Assembly (NCBI GenBank): GCA_021108185.1
Contig: JAIORJ010000182.1
Span: 1 to 64,000 of the forward strand
Origin: Methanococcoides sp.
GTDB taxonomy: Archaea > Halobacteriota > Methanosarcinia > Methanosarcinales > Methanosarcinaceae
Direction: 5' to 3'
Length of the DNA stretch: 64,000 nt
Position numbers and translations under genes: made by a program. The notes below the pieces were generated by a model, which did not search any database, had not been told where the DNA came from, and saw only the letters and a program-made list of their open reading frames with translations. Below are positions 8,566 to 18,816 of the stretch, in pieces. Every line of letters begins with the position of its first letter. Positions within the stretch are counted from its first letter, which is position 1.

Positions 8566-9846
8566 ATCAACACAATAATTCAAGTAGCTCTTGACCTGCT
8601 GGAAATAGACCGTTCCATCCAGATCGCAAAGGAAGCCGTCGAAGGAGGCATAGACTGGATCGAAGCAGGAACACCACTTATCAAGAGTGAAGGAATGAAT
8701 GCCATTCGCCAACTAAGGAAATCATTCCCGAACCATACGATCCTTGCCGACATGAAAATAGCAGACACCGGTGCATTTGAAGTGGAGATGGCCGCCAAAG
8801 CCGGTGCGGATATTGTCATGCTCCTGGGAAATGCCGATGATTCCACAGTCCTTGATGCCGTCAGATCAGCACACAAATACGGAGTGAAGCTGATGGCCGA
8901 CCTGATAATTGTCGAAGATCCGGTATCAAGGGCAATTGAACTGGAACTAATGGGTGTCGATTATATCAACATGCATACAGGGATCGATCAGCAAATGACC
9001 GGTAAGGATCCCACCCCCATACTTGAGAAAATGACAACGGCAGTTAGCATTCCGGTAGCTGCCGCAGGAGGATTGGATGCTGCAAGTGCCGCAATGGCAG
9101 TAAAAGCAGGTGCAAGTATCGTCATCGTCGGAGGAAATATAACGCAATCCGACAATGTGACCGGAGCTGCGAAAAAGATACGAGAAGCCGTTGATTCAAA
9201 AGATATTCCTGAAATAGTACATCGGACCCTCGAAGAAGAGATCCGACAATTATTATCAGAGGTATCCACCCCGAACATAACCGATGCGATGCACAGAAAA
9301 GGAGCCATGAAGGACATCCACACAATGGTTGCCGGAAAAAGGATGGTAGGTAAAGCTGTGACAGTCCAGACATTCGAAGGTGACTGGGCAAAAACTGTCG
9401 AAGCTATTGAAGTTGCCGGTGAAGGGGACGTAATTGTGATCTACAACGGAAGTAGACACATATCACCATGGGGAGGACTTGCTACCCTTAGTTGTCTCAA
9501 TAAAGGCATAGCAGGAGTAGTAATTGATGGACCAGTAAGGGATATCGAAGAGATCCGAGAGATAGGGCTTCCCGTCTTTGCCACCAGTAATGTACCTAAC
9601 GCAGGAGACCCGAAAGGATTTGGCGAAATTGGGGCATCCATACACTGCGGCTCACAAAATGTCAACCCCGGAGATTACATTATCGGAGATGACAACGGAG
9701 TGGCCGTAATACCCAAAGAAAGAGCGTATGAGATAGCAAGGCGTGCCAAGGAAGTTGAGAAGAACGAAAAACGTATCTATGAAGAGATAAAGAGAGGGAG
9801 CACGCTTTCTGAGGTCCTTAAGCTCAAAAAATGGGAGAAAATGTAA
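8566..9846 (+). CDS. Fused 3-hexulose-6-phosphate synthase / RraA-like protein
   Basis: About 426 residues. The N-terminal half (about 1-210) is a 3-hexulose-6-phosphate synthase of the orotidine-decarboxylase fold, with [12 protein letters not shown] and ADMKIADTG. In archaea this enzyme exchanges formaldehyde and ribulose-5-phosphate, mainly to make pentoses. The C-terminal half is RraA/demethylmenaquinone-methyltransferase-like, with [10 protein letters not shown] and a basic helical tail; its role in the fusion is unknown. The start is odd: the frame is open from 8548, but no ATG, GTG or TTG occurs until 8695, deep inside the domain. A strong GGGTGATC site at 8556-8563 points to ATC at 8566 (reading on as [11 protein letters not shown]) or ATA at 8575 as the initiating codon. 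The A24 peptidase gene follows with no gap. Confidence 0.88.
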   Translation: MNTIIQVALDLLEIDRSIQIAKEAVEGGIDWIEAGTPLIKSEGMNAIRQLRKSFPNHTILADMKIADTGAFEVEMAAKAGADIVMLLGNADDSTVLDAVRSAHKYGVKLMADLIIVEDPVSRAIELELMGVDYINMHTGIDQQMTGKDPTPILEKMTTAVSIPVAAAGGLDAASAAMAVKAGASIVIVGGNITQSDNVTGAAKKIREAVDSKDIPEIVHRTLEEEIRQLLSEVSTPNITDAMHRKGAMKDIHTMVAGKRMVGKAVTVQTFEGDWAKTVEAIEVAGEGDVIVIYNGSRHISPWGGLATLSCLNKGIAGVVIDGPVRDIEEIREIGLPVFATSNVPNAGDPKGFGEIGASIHCGSQNVNPGDYIIGDDNGVAVIPKERAYEIARRAKEVEKNEKRIYEEIKRGSTLSEVLKLKKWEKM

Positions 9847-10605
9847 ATGATAGAACTATTGAAAGTGCTTGTTTGTATGCCATTTCTCCTTTACTCCTGC
9901 TATTCAGATATCAAGACACGAAGGGTCACTAACAAGCTCTGGCCAATAATGCTCGGTGTAGCAGCCCCTTTAATCATCTATGATATCGCACGATATGGCA
10001 TTCCCTACGTAAAATGGACACTCATATCGTTCATATTCATATTCGCGTTCGTTTACATATTGTTCTATTTCGGAGCCTTCGGCGGTGCAGATGCCAAAAT
10101 ATTGATGGTGATATCATTGATACTGCCCATCTATCCTGCACTGGAGCTGATCAGCTACCATTTGCCTGTAGCAGGTATGCCCCCCATTGGCCTATTCACA
10201 TTCAGCGTCTTTGGGAACTCGGTCCTACTCACAGTGGTCGTGCCGCTGGGACTGTTCCTCTACAATCTCACGCAGCCATCCCTGAAAGATGCCCTTAAAA
10301 GACCTCATTACATGTTCATTGGCTACAGATCGTTGATCAAAGACCTTGAACGCCCCCACATTCGCCTCATTGAACAGTACGAAGAGAACGATGGGAACGT
10401 ATCACATCGATTCACGACAGGGGGCATGCAGCTTGATGAGGACACGATAGCTACGATGAAAGAATATGATAGAAAAGGACTTATTGAGAAGAGGGTATGG
10501 GTAACCCCCGGACTGCCATTCATGATACCAATAACAGCCGGTTTTATCAGTGCAGTGATCTATGGAGACCTTATATTCCAATTAACACTTCATTTCCTGC
10601 TATAA
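9847..10605 (+). CDS. Archaeal type IV prepilin peptidase (A24 family)
   Basis: Integral-membrane aspartyl protease of 252 residues that cleaves class III signal peptides of archaellin/pilin-like proteins. The two catalytic aspartates are visible in YSDIKTRRV (near residue 21) and FGGADAKI (near 78, the family GxxD signature). About six hydrophobic helices are present, with a soluble segment at roughly 150-225 before the last one. The ATG directly abuts the stop of the Hps-RraA gene. A matching secretion ATPase and membrane platform are at 21.9-26.2 kb, but no pilin gene is seen in the window. Confidence 0.85.
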   Translation: MIELLKVLVCMPFLLYSCYSDIKTRRVTNKLWPIMLGVAAPLIIYDIARYGIPYVKWTLISFIFIFAFVYILFYFGAFGGADAKILMVISLILPIYPALELISYHLPVAGMPPIGLFTFSVFGNSVLLTVVVPLGLFLYNLTQPSLKDALKRPHYMFIGYRSLIKDLERPHIRLIEQYEENDGNVSHRFTTGGMQLDEDTIATMKEYDRKGLIEKRVWVTPGLPFMIPITAGFISAVIYGDLIFQLTLHFLL

Positions 10606-10613
10606 ATTGGAAT

Positions 10614-12551
10614 TTATTTGCTGCCTTTTTCAAAGGCAGCTATCTCTTCCATGAAGACGGAACCATATTTCTTTAACTTGACCTCACCGACACCAGTGAT
10701 GCCAATGAAATCCTTTTCATTTTTCGGAAGCTTTGCAGCCATCTGTCTGAGACTTGTATCTGCAAATATGATATAAGGCGGAACATTTGCCTCCACGGCA
10801 AGCCTTTTACGCAGTTCCCGAAGCTTGTCAAAGAGTTTCTTGTTCGGACGTGATATAGGCGTCGGAGCCCTCTTTGCCTTTCCCGGAACAGATGTTCTTT
10901 TTGGAGTGCTGGACTGTGTGGTCTTAGCCGAGGACCTACCCACCGTTGAGCCAACCTTTTTCGAACTACTATGTGTAGGCCTGACGATTGCAGAATTACC
11001 CGGCTTTCTAACGGGTGCTTTCCGAGGTTTGGCAACAGTTGTTCCCATCGAACGAGTCAGATGCACCTCACCGCCCCCAAGGACATCACGGCTCTTCTTG
11101 TTAAGAAGAAGTATGGGATATTTTCCTTCCTTTACATCAACATGACCCAGACGTATCATTTCCCTTGCCATTTCCACCCATTCGGACTTAATGTACCCGT
11201 CACCGGTACCATAGCTTTTAAGGCAGTCATGTCTATAGCCTATTATTTTCTTGGACTTCGAGCCTGTAAGGATATCCACTATATGCGTCAATCCAAAGCG
11301 TTCATTTACCTCATCGACACAGGAAAGGAAGGTCCTTGCAACCTCGGACGCATCATAAGTGTCGCGCGGGTTCAAACAGACATCACAGCTTCCGCAATTG
11401 TCGGACTCCAGCTCTTCTCCAAAATAACGCAATAAAGCCTTCCTGCGACAGGAAGTGCTTTCACAATAATCAATCATTTCCTGCAACTTCGTCATTGCGA
11501 TATCGCGCTCGGACTTTTTGGGTTTCTGATCAATTAAATATTTGATCTTGTACCAGTCAGCCCGACTGAAATACAAGATACATTCGCATTCAAGGCCATC
11601 ACGCCCACCCCTGCCTGTTTCCTGATAATAGCCTTCCAGGTTCTTGGGAAGATCATAATGGATGACAAAACGAACGTTCGGTTTATCGATACCCATACCA
11701 AAGGCAACGGTAGCCACAATGATATCGACATCATCCCTGATGAAACGTTCCTGATGATCCTGCCTTTTGGCATCGTTCAATCCTGCATGATAAGGAAGGG
11801 TATGAAATCCTTCACGGTTCAGTTTGGTGGAAACAGATTCAACACTCTTTCGGCTGTTGCAGTATATGATACCCGAATTTCCACGCTGACCCTTAAGGAA
11901 ACTTACCATGTCCCCATAGGTATTGTTCTTGGGTCTTATCTCATAGGAAAGATTAGGACGGTCAAAACTCGCCACATAAACAGAAGGAGAGACCAGATCA
12001 AGTTGCTTGATGGTATTTTCCTTTACCTTCGCAGTAGCTGTTGCGGTCAGGGCAATCACAGGAACATCAGGGTACTTCTTTTTCAAAAATCCCATCCGCC
12101 GATATTCCGGCCTGAAATCATGCCCCCATTCAGAGATACAATGGGCCTCATCGATAGCGAAAAGACTTACATTGACATGACTAAGCAACTCCTGAGTGCT
12201 TTTCATGCAAAGGCGTTCAGGTGCGACATACAATATATCCACATGCCCTTCGACGATGGCACGGGTGGTTTTCTGAACTTCCTTATAACTTAACGTACTA
12301 TTAAGATAAGCAGCCGAGACCCCATTGCTGACAAGTCCGTCCACCTGGTCCTTCATCAGAGAAATGAGAGGGGACACTACGACGGCAATTCCATCCATAA
12401 TGAGTGCAGGTATCTGGTAACATATTGATTTGCCACCGCCAGTCGGCATTAATACAAAAACATCCTTTTTGTTCAGAACATCATTGATAATGTCCTCCTG
12501 GAGAGGACGGAATTCGCTGTAACCAAAATATTTCTGGAGTGTCCTGTACAT
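10614..12551 (-). CDS. recQ: RecQ-family DNA helicase
   Basis: 3'-5' superfamily II helicase of 645 residues. Motif I is PTGGGKS, motif II is [17 protein letters not shown], and motif VI is in [10 protein letters not shown]. The RQC zinc site includes CESTSC and CGSCDVC. A Lys/Ser/Thr/Pro-rich, presumably unstructured linker (about residues 495-560) leads to a C-terminal HRDC domain ([20 protein letters not shown]). Bacterial-type RecQ is patchy in archaea, so the gene may have been acquired, although its base composition does not stand out. Monocistronic, convergent with the A24 peptidase gene. Confidence 0.95.
   Translation of the reverse strand: MYRTLQKYFGYSEFRPLQEDIINDVLNKKDVFVLMPTGGGKSICYQIPALIMDGIAVVVSPLISLMKDQVDGLVSNGVSAAYLNSTLSYKEVQKTTRAIVEGHVDILYVAPERLCMKSTQELLSHVNVSLFAIDEAHCISEWGHDFRPEYRRMGFLKKKYPDVPVIALTATATAKVKENTIKQLDLVSPSVYVASFDRPNLSYEIRPKNNTYGDMVSFLKGQRGNSGIIYCNSRKSVESVSTKLNREGFHTLPYHAGLNDAKRQDHQERFIRDDVDIIVATVAFGMGIDKPNVRFVIHYDLPKNLEGYYQETGRGGRDGLECECILYFSRADWYKIKYLIDQKPKKSERDIAMTKLQEMIDYCESTSCRRKALLRYFGEELESDNCGSCDVCLNPRDTYDASEVARTFLSCVDEVNERFGLTHIVDILTGSKSKKIIGYRHDCLKSYGTGDGYIKSEWVEMAREMIRLGHVDVKEGKYPILLLNKKSRDVLGGGEVHLTRSMGTTVAKPRKAPVRKPGNSAIVRPTHSSSKKVGSTVGRSSAKTTQSSTPKRTSVPGKAKRAPTPISRPNKKLFDKLRELRKRLAVEANVPPYIIFADTSLRQMAAKLPKNEKDFIGITGVGEVKLKKYGSVFMEEIAAFEKGSK
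10620..10640. terminator. Convergent terminator hairpin (A24 peptidase / recQ)
   Basis: Nine-bp inverted repeat GCTGCCTTT/AAAGGCAGC with a 3-base loop. It lies across the last codons of recQ and just past the A24 gene. On the minus strand it is followed by an AT-rich stretch. It probably stops transcription in at least one direction. Confidence 0.5.
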
Positions 12552-12759
12552 ATTGATACCGAGATTAAGCTAGTGATACAATCCTCAAAATATCTTTCAC
12601 CATATTTAACATGCAACCATGCAGGGTGAAAGTAATTGATATAGTATCATTGAGTTTTCCATCGATACTATTAAAACCAACAAACATATTAAAGCAGAGT
12701 ATTATCTAAGAAATTCACAAATATTGATCATCATCACATCATAACTGGAGTTCACATTC

Positions 12760-13674
12760 ATGGTAAAAGTCGAGAAATTCATACCTAAGGCTATAGACAG
12801 GATAAAGGAACAAGCAAAAGGAAAGACGATAATCGCACTTTCCGGCGGCGTTGACAGTTCAGTCTGTGCAGTACTTGCATACAGAGCTATTGGAGATGAT
12901 CTGATACCTATCTACATCGACACAGGTCTTATGAGAAAAGGTGAGACCAAAAGGATCAAAGAGATCTTTGAGGACATGAACCTGCAGACCATAGATGCAA
13001 AGGACAGATTCCTTAACGCACTTGTCGGCATCAAAGACCCTGAAGAGAAGAGAAAGGTTGTCGGAGAGACATTCATTCGTGTCTTCGAAGAGGAAGCACG
13101 TGAAATAAATGCAGAATATCTCATTCAGGGAACTATCTATCCGGACAGGATCGAGTCTGACGGCGGAATCAAATCCCACCATAACGTCGGCGGATTGCCA
13201 GAACACATCGACTTCAAGGGAATAATCGAGCCTATTGATGACCTTTATAAAGATGAAGTGCGTGAGGTCGCCTGGGCACTTGACCTTCCTGAAGAGATAT
13301 GTGAGAGAATGCCATTCCCAGGACCTGGGCTTTCCGTAAGGATAATCGGAGAGGTCACTGAGGAAAAAGTAGATGTCGTACGTGAAGCGAATGCGATCGT
13401 AGAGGAAGAGCTCCTTGAACAGTTCAAACCATGGCAGACATTTGCAGCCGTCATAGGAAAAGGAACCGGCGTTAAAGGTGATGTCCGAGTACATGGATGG
13501 ATAATTGCCGTACGCGCTGTAGGTTCAAGGGATGGTATGACCGCAGAGGCACTTGAACTACCCTGGGAGACCCTCAGGAAGATCGAATCCAGGATCTCCG
13601 GCGAGATAGCATCAGTCGCAAGAGTACTTTACGACCTGTCACCAAAACCACCTGCAACTATCGAGTTCGAGTAA
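12760..13674 (+). CDS. guaAb: GMP synthase, ATP-pyrophosphatase subunit
   Basis: Converts XMP to GMP using ammonia supplied by a separate glutaminase subunit, as in most archaea. At 304 residues it contains only the PPase ([10 protein letters not shown] near residue 28) and the C-terminal dimerisation domain ([12 protein letters not shown]). The glutamine amidotransferase subunit is not in the window. GGAG lies 9 bases before the ATG. The stop is followed immediately by the RaSEA start. Confidence 0.96.
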   Translation: MVKVEKFIPKAIDRIKEQAKGKTIIALSGGVDSSVCAVLAYRAIGDDLIPIYIDTGLMRKGETKRIKEIFEDMNLQTIDAKDRFLNALVGIKDPEEKRKVVGETFIRVFEEEAREINAEYLIQGTIYPDRIESDGGIKSHHNVGGLPEHIDFKGIIEPIDDLYKDEVREVAWALDLPEEICERMPFPGPGLSVRIIGEVTEEKVDVVREANAIVEEELLEQFKPWQTFAAVIGKGTGVKGDVRVHGWIIAVRAVGSRDGMTAEALELPWETLRKIESRISGEIASVARVLYDLSPKPPATIEFE

Positions 13675-14718
13675 ATGTCACTTAATAAAGCCGTATTAGA
13701 TATACGCAACCGTCAGCGTATAAAGCCATCATCTAACGATTATCCTGCCGCAGTATGGAGAAGCACTGATTACTGTGACGGAAAGACAGTTGATACACTG
13801 ACCATCATCTTCAAGACATCAGGCTGCTGGTGGGGAAAAGCTGGAGGCTGTACAATGTGCGGCTTCGTTTATGACAGTGCAAAGATACCTCCACAACCGG
13901 AAGAACTTGAAAGGCAGTTCGATAATGCAATGCAGAAAGGCGAGAAGTTTGAAAGTTTCATGGTGAAGATATTTACATCAGGAAGTTTCCTTGATGAAAA
14001 TGAAGTGCCAGCCGAAACAAGAGCTAACATCCTGAGCAAACTGGCATCCGATGAACGTATCTTCAAGGTCATTGTTGAGAGCAGACCTGAGTTCGTTACT
14101 GAAGAGACCCTGAAAGCCTGTAAAGAAGCACTCGGAGATACCGCATTTGAAGTTGCTATAGGGCTGGAGACAAGTTCAGACAATATACGGAAGAACTCCA
14201 TAAATAAGGGATTCACGTTCGAAGATTATATTAAAGCCTCAAATGTGGCAAAGAACAACGATGTGAGCATGAAAGCATATCTGTTGCTAAAACCACCATT
14301 CCTGTCCGAAAAGGAAGCACTGGAAGACATTGTCAAAACTGTCGATGATGTTGCAGATCATGCTCAGACCATCTCGATAAACCTATGTAATGTCCAGAAT
14401 GGTACGTATGTGGAACAGCTCTGGCAAAGGAGCCAATACAGAACACCATGGCTTTGGAGTATCGTTGAGATCCTTAAACGGACAAAACAACGCCATCCTG
14501 ACCTGGTCATAACTTCCGACCCCGTAGGCGCAGGTTCAAAACGTGGCCCTCACAATTGCAAGATATGCAGCAGGGATGTTTCAGATGCAGTACATCTGTT
14601 CACACGTACTCAGGACCTAAAAGTGCTTGAAGGACTTACATGCGATTGCAAACAGACGTGGGAAAAAGTGCTCGAACTTGACGATTTTACCTATGGCAGT
14701 CCGATACTTGACAGATAA
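13675..14718 (+). CDS. raSEA: Archaeosine radical SAM enzyme RaSEA
   Basis: A 347-residue radical SAM protein of the archaeosine pathway. With ArcS it converts the lysine adduct of preQ0 in tRNA to archaeosine. The cluster-binding cysteines are in TSGCWWGKAGGCTMCGF (near residue 50), and the Elp3-like barrel follows (VIVESRPEFVTEETL). A C-terminal cysteine set (CKICSRD, TCDCKQTW) could bind a second metal. The ATG abuts the guaAb stop, so the genes form an operon. Confidence 0.92.
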   Translation: MSLNKAVLDIRNRQRIKPSSNDYPAAVWRSTDYCDGKTVDTLTIIFKTSGCWWGKAGGCTMCGFVYDSAKIPPQPEELERQFDNAMQKGEKFESFMVKIFTSGSFLDENEVPAETRANILSKLASDERIFKVIVESRPEFVTEETLKACKEALGDTAFEVAIGLETSSDNIRKNSINKGFTFEDYIKASNVAKNNDVSMKAYLLLKPPFLSEKEALEDIVKTVDDVADHAQTISINLCNVQNGTYVEQLWQRSQYRTPWLWSIVEILKRTKQRHPDLVITSDPVGAGSKRGPHNCKICSRDVSDAVHLFTRTQDLKVLEGLTCDCKQTWEKVLELDDFTYGSPILDR

Positions 14719-14721
14719 AGC

Positions 14722-14757
14722 CAAAAAAGGATGAGAGGACACCCTTATTCGGTGTCC
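14722..14757 (-). terminator. argB terminator
   Basis: Inverted repeat GGACACC/GGTGTCC (14737-14743 and 14751-14757) that includes the last sense codons of argB. On the minus strand it is followed by a run of six T at 14723-14728. A textbook hairpin plus U-tract. Confidence 0.65.
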
Positions 14758-15635
14758 TTATACACCATCGTACCAATACCCTGATCAGTAAAAAGCTCCA
14801 GCAATACTGAATGGGATATGCTGCCATCGATGATGTGGACACGATCCACGCCTCCTTCAACACTTGCTTTTGCACTTCTCATCTTCGGGATCATACCGCC
14901 ACCGATAATACCATCTTCTATCAGTTGTTCAACTTCATCCACACCGATGCGGGATATGCGTGTTGAGACATCGGTCTGATCTCTGAGAACACCAGGCACA
15001 TCGGTCATAAGTATCAGTTTCTTTGCATCCAGAGCATCTGCGAGATCGCCTGCAACCGTATCAGCGTTGATGTTCAGGGCATTGCCCTCTGAATCCATTG
15101 CAATTGGAGATATGACTGGAATATACCCATTTGCTGTCACAATATTGATTATCTCAGGATTGATTATCTCAGTATCTCCAACCCAGCCAAGATCAACATC
15201 GTGTTCAACATCTTCGATCAGAATTTTCTGTGTGGGCTTTTTCTTTGCCAATATCATCTTCCCATCTTTTCCGGAAAGGCCGACACCTTTCCCGCCATGT
15301 TTACTTATAAGAGAAACTATGCGAGTATTGATATTTCCGACAAGCACCATTCTGGCAATTTCCATGGTCTCATCGTCAGTTATCCTCAACCCACCCACAA
15401 ATTCTGACTTTTTGCCCATGCGTTCCATCTTTTCGGTTATTTCCGGTCCGCCGCCATGAACGATCACAGGATGAATACCGACAAAGCGCAGGAGGACAAT
15501 ATCCTGGATGATATCACTCATTACCTGAGGATCGACCATGGCATGTCCACCTACTTTGATGACCATAACAGAATCGTGGAATTCCCTTATGTAAGGAAGT
15601 GCCTCGATCAACACATTCTCTCTTTTTCCTGTCAT
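14745..15635 (-). CDS. argB: Acetylglutamate kinase
   Basis: Phosphorylates N-acetylglutamate in arginine synthesis, 296 residues. VIKVGGHAM is the N-terminal nucleotide loop, IVHGGGPEI the substrate loop, and NINADTVAGDLA the C-terminal binding segment. MTGKRENVLIEALPYI is the usual family start; eight upstream codons in frame are ignored. No other arginine gene is adjacent, although an N-acetylglutamate-synthase-like GNAT lies 3 kb away at 18.8 kb. Confidence 0.96.
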   Translation of the reverse strand: MTGKRENVLIEALPYIREFHDSVMVIKVGGHAMVDPQVMSDIIQDIVLLRFVGIHPVIVHGGGPEITEKMERMGKKSEFVGGLRITDDETMEIARMVLVGNINTRIVSLISKHGGKGVGLSGKDGKMILAKKKPTQKILIEDVEHDVDLGWVGDTEIINPEIINIVTANGYIPVISPIAMDSEGNALNINADTVAGDLADALDAKKLILMTDVPGVLRDQTDVSTRISRIGVDEVEQLIEDGIIGGGMIPKMRSAKASVEGGVDRVHIIDGSISHSVLLELFTDQGIGTMVYKDTE

Positions 15636-15761
15636 ATAGGTACAATAAAGATTATACATCGTATAAAGCTTTTTGATTTAAGGAACGTAAAAGAGAGCAG
15701 AATAAAGCTTGAAAGATAGGTCTAAAGGAATTATCAATAAAATTCAAAAAGAAGAACTTGC

Positions 15762-15779
15762 AGGTTCGAGTCAGAACCT
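15762..15779 (-). terminator. Terminator downstream of MC1
   Basis: Inverted repeat AGGTTC/GAACCT with a 6-base loop, 17 bases past the MC1 stop. On the minus strand it runs into a T-rich tract (about 15739-15757). Confidence 0.45.
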
Positions 15780-15795
15780 ACAACAATTGAAAATA

Positions 15796-16092
15796 TTAGA
15801 CCGTTTCCAGTTTGATTATGCCTGGTTTTTGTTTCTTGACAAATGGCTTGTTGATCTTGTCAGGCATCCAGTCAGGTTTGTTCTTTGGTGCATCGACCAT
15901 TTCTTTCCAACCCACGAAAACATGGATCTTCTTGGTGCCGCGCTCACGAAGCATGATATGTTCTGGCTTCTTTTTGGTACCCTTGCCCCTGTTAGCAACC
16001 TTAAGAGCTGCCTGACGTGGCTGTTTACCCGTGAATACGCCGCTTTCATTGCCTTTTTCGTCTCGTAACACAAAGTTTCTTGTTTCAGACAT
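15796..16092 (-). CDS. Chromosomal protein MC1
   Basis: DNA-bending, histone-like protein of Methanosarcinales, 98 residues. It matches the family from ETRNFVLRDEKGNESGVF through FTGKQPRQAALK to DKINKPFVKKQ. It is lysine-rich with the conserved aromatic residues. Its presence is a taxonomic marker for this group. The ribosome site AAGGTGAT is 4 bases from the ATG, consistent with high expression. Confidence 0.96.
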   Translation of the reverse strand: MSETRNFVLRDEKGNESGVFTGKQPRQAALKVANRGKGTKKKPEHIMLRERGTKKIHVFVGWKEMVDAPKNKPDWMPDKINKPFVKKQKPGIIKLETV

Positions 16093-16095
16093 TTT

Positions 16096-16151
16096 ATCAC
16101 CTTACTAACCCGATATCGGTTATAGGTAGTTGTACTTACGAAATATAAATA
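16096..16151 (-). promoter_or_regulatory. MC1 promoter and leader palindrome
   Basis: The spacer between divergent MC1 and mptA (16093-16399, 307 bases) holds a minus-strand TATA box TATTTATATT at 16142-16151. It predicts a start near 16120. The perfect palindrome CCGATATCGG at 16110-16119 therefore falls at or just inside the start of the MC1 transcript, followed by the AAGGTGAT ribosome site at 16097-16104. The palindrome could be an operator; no regulator is known to me. No gene is seen in the rest of the spacer. Confidence 0.5.
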
Positions 16152-16399
16152 GTTTTCTTTTAATGTTGCCTTTTGATTATGATTCTGGATGTGAAATCGC
16201 CCGACAAGCACATTTATAGATCAAAAATGATATCAAATCAAATATAAATATGAAATGTATAAAAATATATTAGCAAGTGTTGCGCCTGATAAAATACGAC
16301 CATATAACAAAACATTTACATGCAATGAATCTGTTTGTGTTGGTTACTATTCAATAATAGATACGATCATTTACTTAATCCTTGTTCGAGGTTATAAAT

Positions 16400-17353
16400 A
16401 TGGAACTTCCAATTGCGCAATTTCCTGATGTACAGGCAAACAGACCAAAAATACCCATAAATCTTACACGTGTGGGTGTTACCGGAGTTAAAAAGCTTGT
16501 TGAGATTAAGAGAAAGGACAAACGTCCAATTGTACTAATCTCAACCTTTGAGATATTTGTAGATCTACCTTCTGACCGTAAAGGTGCAAACCTTTCACGT
16601 AATTTCGAAGCCATGGATGAAGTTCTCGAAAAAGCCATCAATCTGCCAGTCTATGAGATAGAGGAACTCTGTAATGATGTTGCTAAAAGCCTTCTAAGGC
16701 GCCATGAATACGCCACTCGTTCAGAAGTACGTATGAAAAGTGAATATGTCGTCAAAAGGGAAGCGCCATCTACAAAAATGAAATGTCAAGAAGTAGTGGA
16801 CATATTTGCAGAAGCGACCGCAACAAGACTTGAAGAGGGTGACATCGATGTCAAGAAACTCATTGGAGCCGAGGTCGTTGGCATGACAGCATGCCCATGC
16901 GCACAGGAAATAATGAGGGACAACGCAAAAACTGCACTCCGGGAACTTGGAGTCGATCTTGAGACCGTCATGAACTTCCTGAACAAAGTACCCATGGCTA
17001 CCCACAACCAGAGAGGACGTGGAATTATATCCCTCGAGGTCAGCGGTGACGTTGATGTCTCCCTTGAGACCATCATCAAGATCATTGAGAGTTCCATGAG
17101 TTCAAGCATAGTAGAGCTCTTGAAGCGCGCAGATGAAGCACTGGTAGTTGAAAGAGCGCACCAGAATCCTAAGTTCGTGGAAGATTGTGTCAGAACAATG
17201 GCACAGAATATAGTCAGTGAATTTACTCATGTGCCTGACAGTGCACTCGTTACCATTAAGCAGATCAATGAAGAGAGCATACACAGACATAATGCATTTG
17301 CAGAAAGAGTTGCTCTTCTCGGTGATCTCAGAGACGAGATAAAAAATAATTGA
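16400..17353 (+). CDS. mptA: GTP cyclohydrolase MptA
   Basis: First enzyme of tetrahydromethanopterin synthesis in methanogens. It makes 7,8-dihydroneopterin cyclic phosphate from GTP using Fe(II). 317 residues of the GCYH-IB/FolE2 family, with the metal cysteine in [10 protein letters not shown] and the conserved THNQRGRG. The ATG at 16400 has GAGGT seven bases upstream and gives the usual [12 protein letters not shown] start; a further six codons are open upstream. The DUF2098 gene follows after 12 bases. Confidence 0.94.
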   Translation: MELPIAQFPDVQANRPKIPINLTRVGVTGVKKLVEIKRKDKRPIVLISTFEIFVDLPSDRKGANLSRNFEAMDEVLEKAINLPVYEIEELCNDVAKSLLRRHEYATRSEVRMKSEYVVKREAPSTKMKCQEVVDIFAEATATRLEEGDIDVKKLIGAEVVGMTACPCAQEIMRDNAKTALRELGVDLETVMNFLNKVPMATHNQRGRGIISLEVSGDVDVSLETIIKIIESSMSSSIVELLKRADEALVVERAHQNPKFVEDCVRTMAQNIVSEFTHVPDSALVTIKQINEESIHRHNAFAERVALLGDLRDEIKNN

Positions 17354-17365
17354 TGTGAGGAACAA

Positions 17366-17677
17366 ATGAACGAAGTGCCCGAAACCGTTGATATAGATGG
17401 CAAGCCAATAAACGTTGGCAGCAATGTACGCTACATCAATACCGACACCATCGGAGTGATAGAGGAAATCATGACCGATGACGAGGGTACCTGGGCACTT
17501 CTTGATACCACACAATTATATTACAGGATCGATACACTGCAAATAACCGAAATGGTATCGACCAAAGGAAAGGAACACGTCCTTACAGAAGAGGAAACAA
17601 AGGAGCTTCTTAAAGCGCGTTCCGAAGCTGGTCAGGAAAAAGTAGAAGAAGTGTTCCAGGCAACTGGTGGCGGTTGA
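17366..17677 (+). CDS. DUF2098 protein
   Basis: A 103-residue methanogen protein of unknown function. It has a small beta-rich core (VGSNVRYINTDTIGVIEEI) and an acidic helical tail ending in a Gly-rich sequence. It sits 12 bases behind mptA with a GTGAGGAAC ribosome site, so it is probably in the same operon. A link to pterin synthesis is suggested by position only. Confidence 0.8.
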   Translation: MNEVPETVDIDGKPINVGSNVRYINTDTIGVIEEIMTDDEGTWALLDTTQLYYRIDTLQITEMVSTKGKEHVLTEEETKELLKARSEAGQEKVEEVFQATGGG

Positions 17678-17710
17678 TCACTCCGATCATCAACCAGATC
17701 AACAATTATA

Positions 17711-17750
17711 GAGTGCTCGTTCTTTTCGCAGCACTCAAGATAACTATTTT
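17711..17750 (+). terminator. Terminator after mptA-DUF2098
   Basis: Inverted repeat GAGTGC/GCACTC (17711-17716 and 17731-17736), followed by TTTTT near 17746. It lies in the convergent gap before the nucleotidyltransferase gene. Confidence 0.5.
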
Positions 17751-17812
17751 TAATACTCATTCACATCTTTATTAGCATCTATCCTAACACTTTTTGATAC
17801 AAGTTCAGTGTG

Positions 17813-18742
17813 TTACTGATCAAGTAGTGTCAATGATCTTATCCACTCACCTTTAGGCTCCCTAGAGGTTCCCACTACAAGTCTCTTAATGTCGCCCACC
17901 TGTTCAACTACGCCCTGTGCTTCGATCAATTCCCCTTTTAGGGCCTGACCGGCATAGGTGTGAGTGTATGAAAGGACATGATCTATCTCATCGTGGTCGA
18001 TCTTGTAGATAGAAGGGTTATCGAATGCCAGTTCCGCATCGGTTACCATTGCTTCTATTTTTGCAGTACCGATGTCTTCGCCGCGGGAGATTGGCGAACT
18101 TATCTGATCCCAGTCTCGAACGAAAAGGAGATCAAAATATGTGCCACCGACCATTCCCCTGTTCCCTTTGCGCTTTTCGTGTAAAACGAATTCTTCAAAA
18201 GAGATCTCAGGGATACGTTTGTTGTAAATGCGACGCCACATATCCTCATCAATATCCTCAATGAATCCGCCCTTTGCCTTTGCAACTGCAATAGCATCCC
18301 TTGCCTTGAACCAGTCCTTGCCATATACAACAAAATCAACATCTGAAGTATCGTTCTGTAAGCCAGGAAGAAAAGAGCCGGTCACACCCATCTTTTCAAT
18401 AGGTATACCGGCTGCATGCAATACTTCATAGACGGCTTTTACCCTCTCATCCTTTTTTATGAGTTCTGGAATAGGGTCTGAAGGATGGAGAATGACCTTT
18501 ACCTGATCTTCAGGGACTACGTGGACATCCTGAACCCATTCAGGTCTGTTATTACGCATAAAATCAAAAGCAACATCAAAATCATATTTGCGGTAATTCA
18601 TCCCATTGAGTTGACGGTCCCCGGTCTCATCGGGCACATATCTTAGCACACACCTGACACCTTCAGGATGGAAATAGTCTGCAACCGCAAATATCCAGTC
18701 GTCTTTGGTAATTATAAAATCTCTGATACGTGCTTTGATCAT
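17813..18742 (-). CDS. Nucleotidyltransferase-domain protein
   Basis: A 309-residue protein with a polymerase-beta-type core: GVTGSFLPGLQNDTSDVDFV carries the GS motif and the DxD metal ligands near residue 135, with a third acidic residue probably in TYFDLLFVRD. Flanking N- and C-terminal regions are specific to an archaeal family. The substrate is unknown. It is not a CCA-adding enzyme by overall layout. The gene stands alone, with AGGAAG before the ATG. Confidence 0.75.
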   Translation of the reverse strand: MIKARIRDFIITKDDWIFAVADYFHPEGVRCVLRYVPDETGDRQLNGMNYRKYDFDVAFDFMRNNRPEWVQDVHVVPEDQVKVILHPSDPIPELIKKDERVKAVYEVLHAAGIPIEKMGVTGSFLPGLQNDTSDVDFVVYGKDWFKARDAIAVAKAKGGFIEDIDEDMWRRIYNKRIPEISFEEFVLHEKRKGNRGMVGGTYFDLLFVRDWDQISSPISRGEDIGTAKIEAMVTDAELAFDNPSIYKIDHDEIDHVLSYTHTYAGQALKGELIEAQGVVEQVGDIKRLVVGTSREPKGEWIRSLTLLDQ

Positions 18743-18816
18743 TATTATCTTCCTGGTTTAGTTATAGCTAGGCAAATGTACTTGGGACTAATAAATGCTT
18801 ACATTGATTAATCGAA

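Noticed and set aside
10823-11060. RecQ linker as a separate gene or frameshift
   Set aside because: The frame is continuous into the HRDC domain; the Lys/Ser/Pro/Thr-rich stretch is a normal flexible linker.
11658-12293. 211-codon open frame opposite recQ
   Set aside because: Antisense to the helicase core motifs; low-complexity product, no ribosome site.
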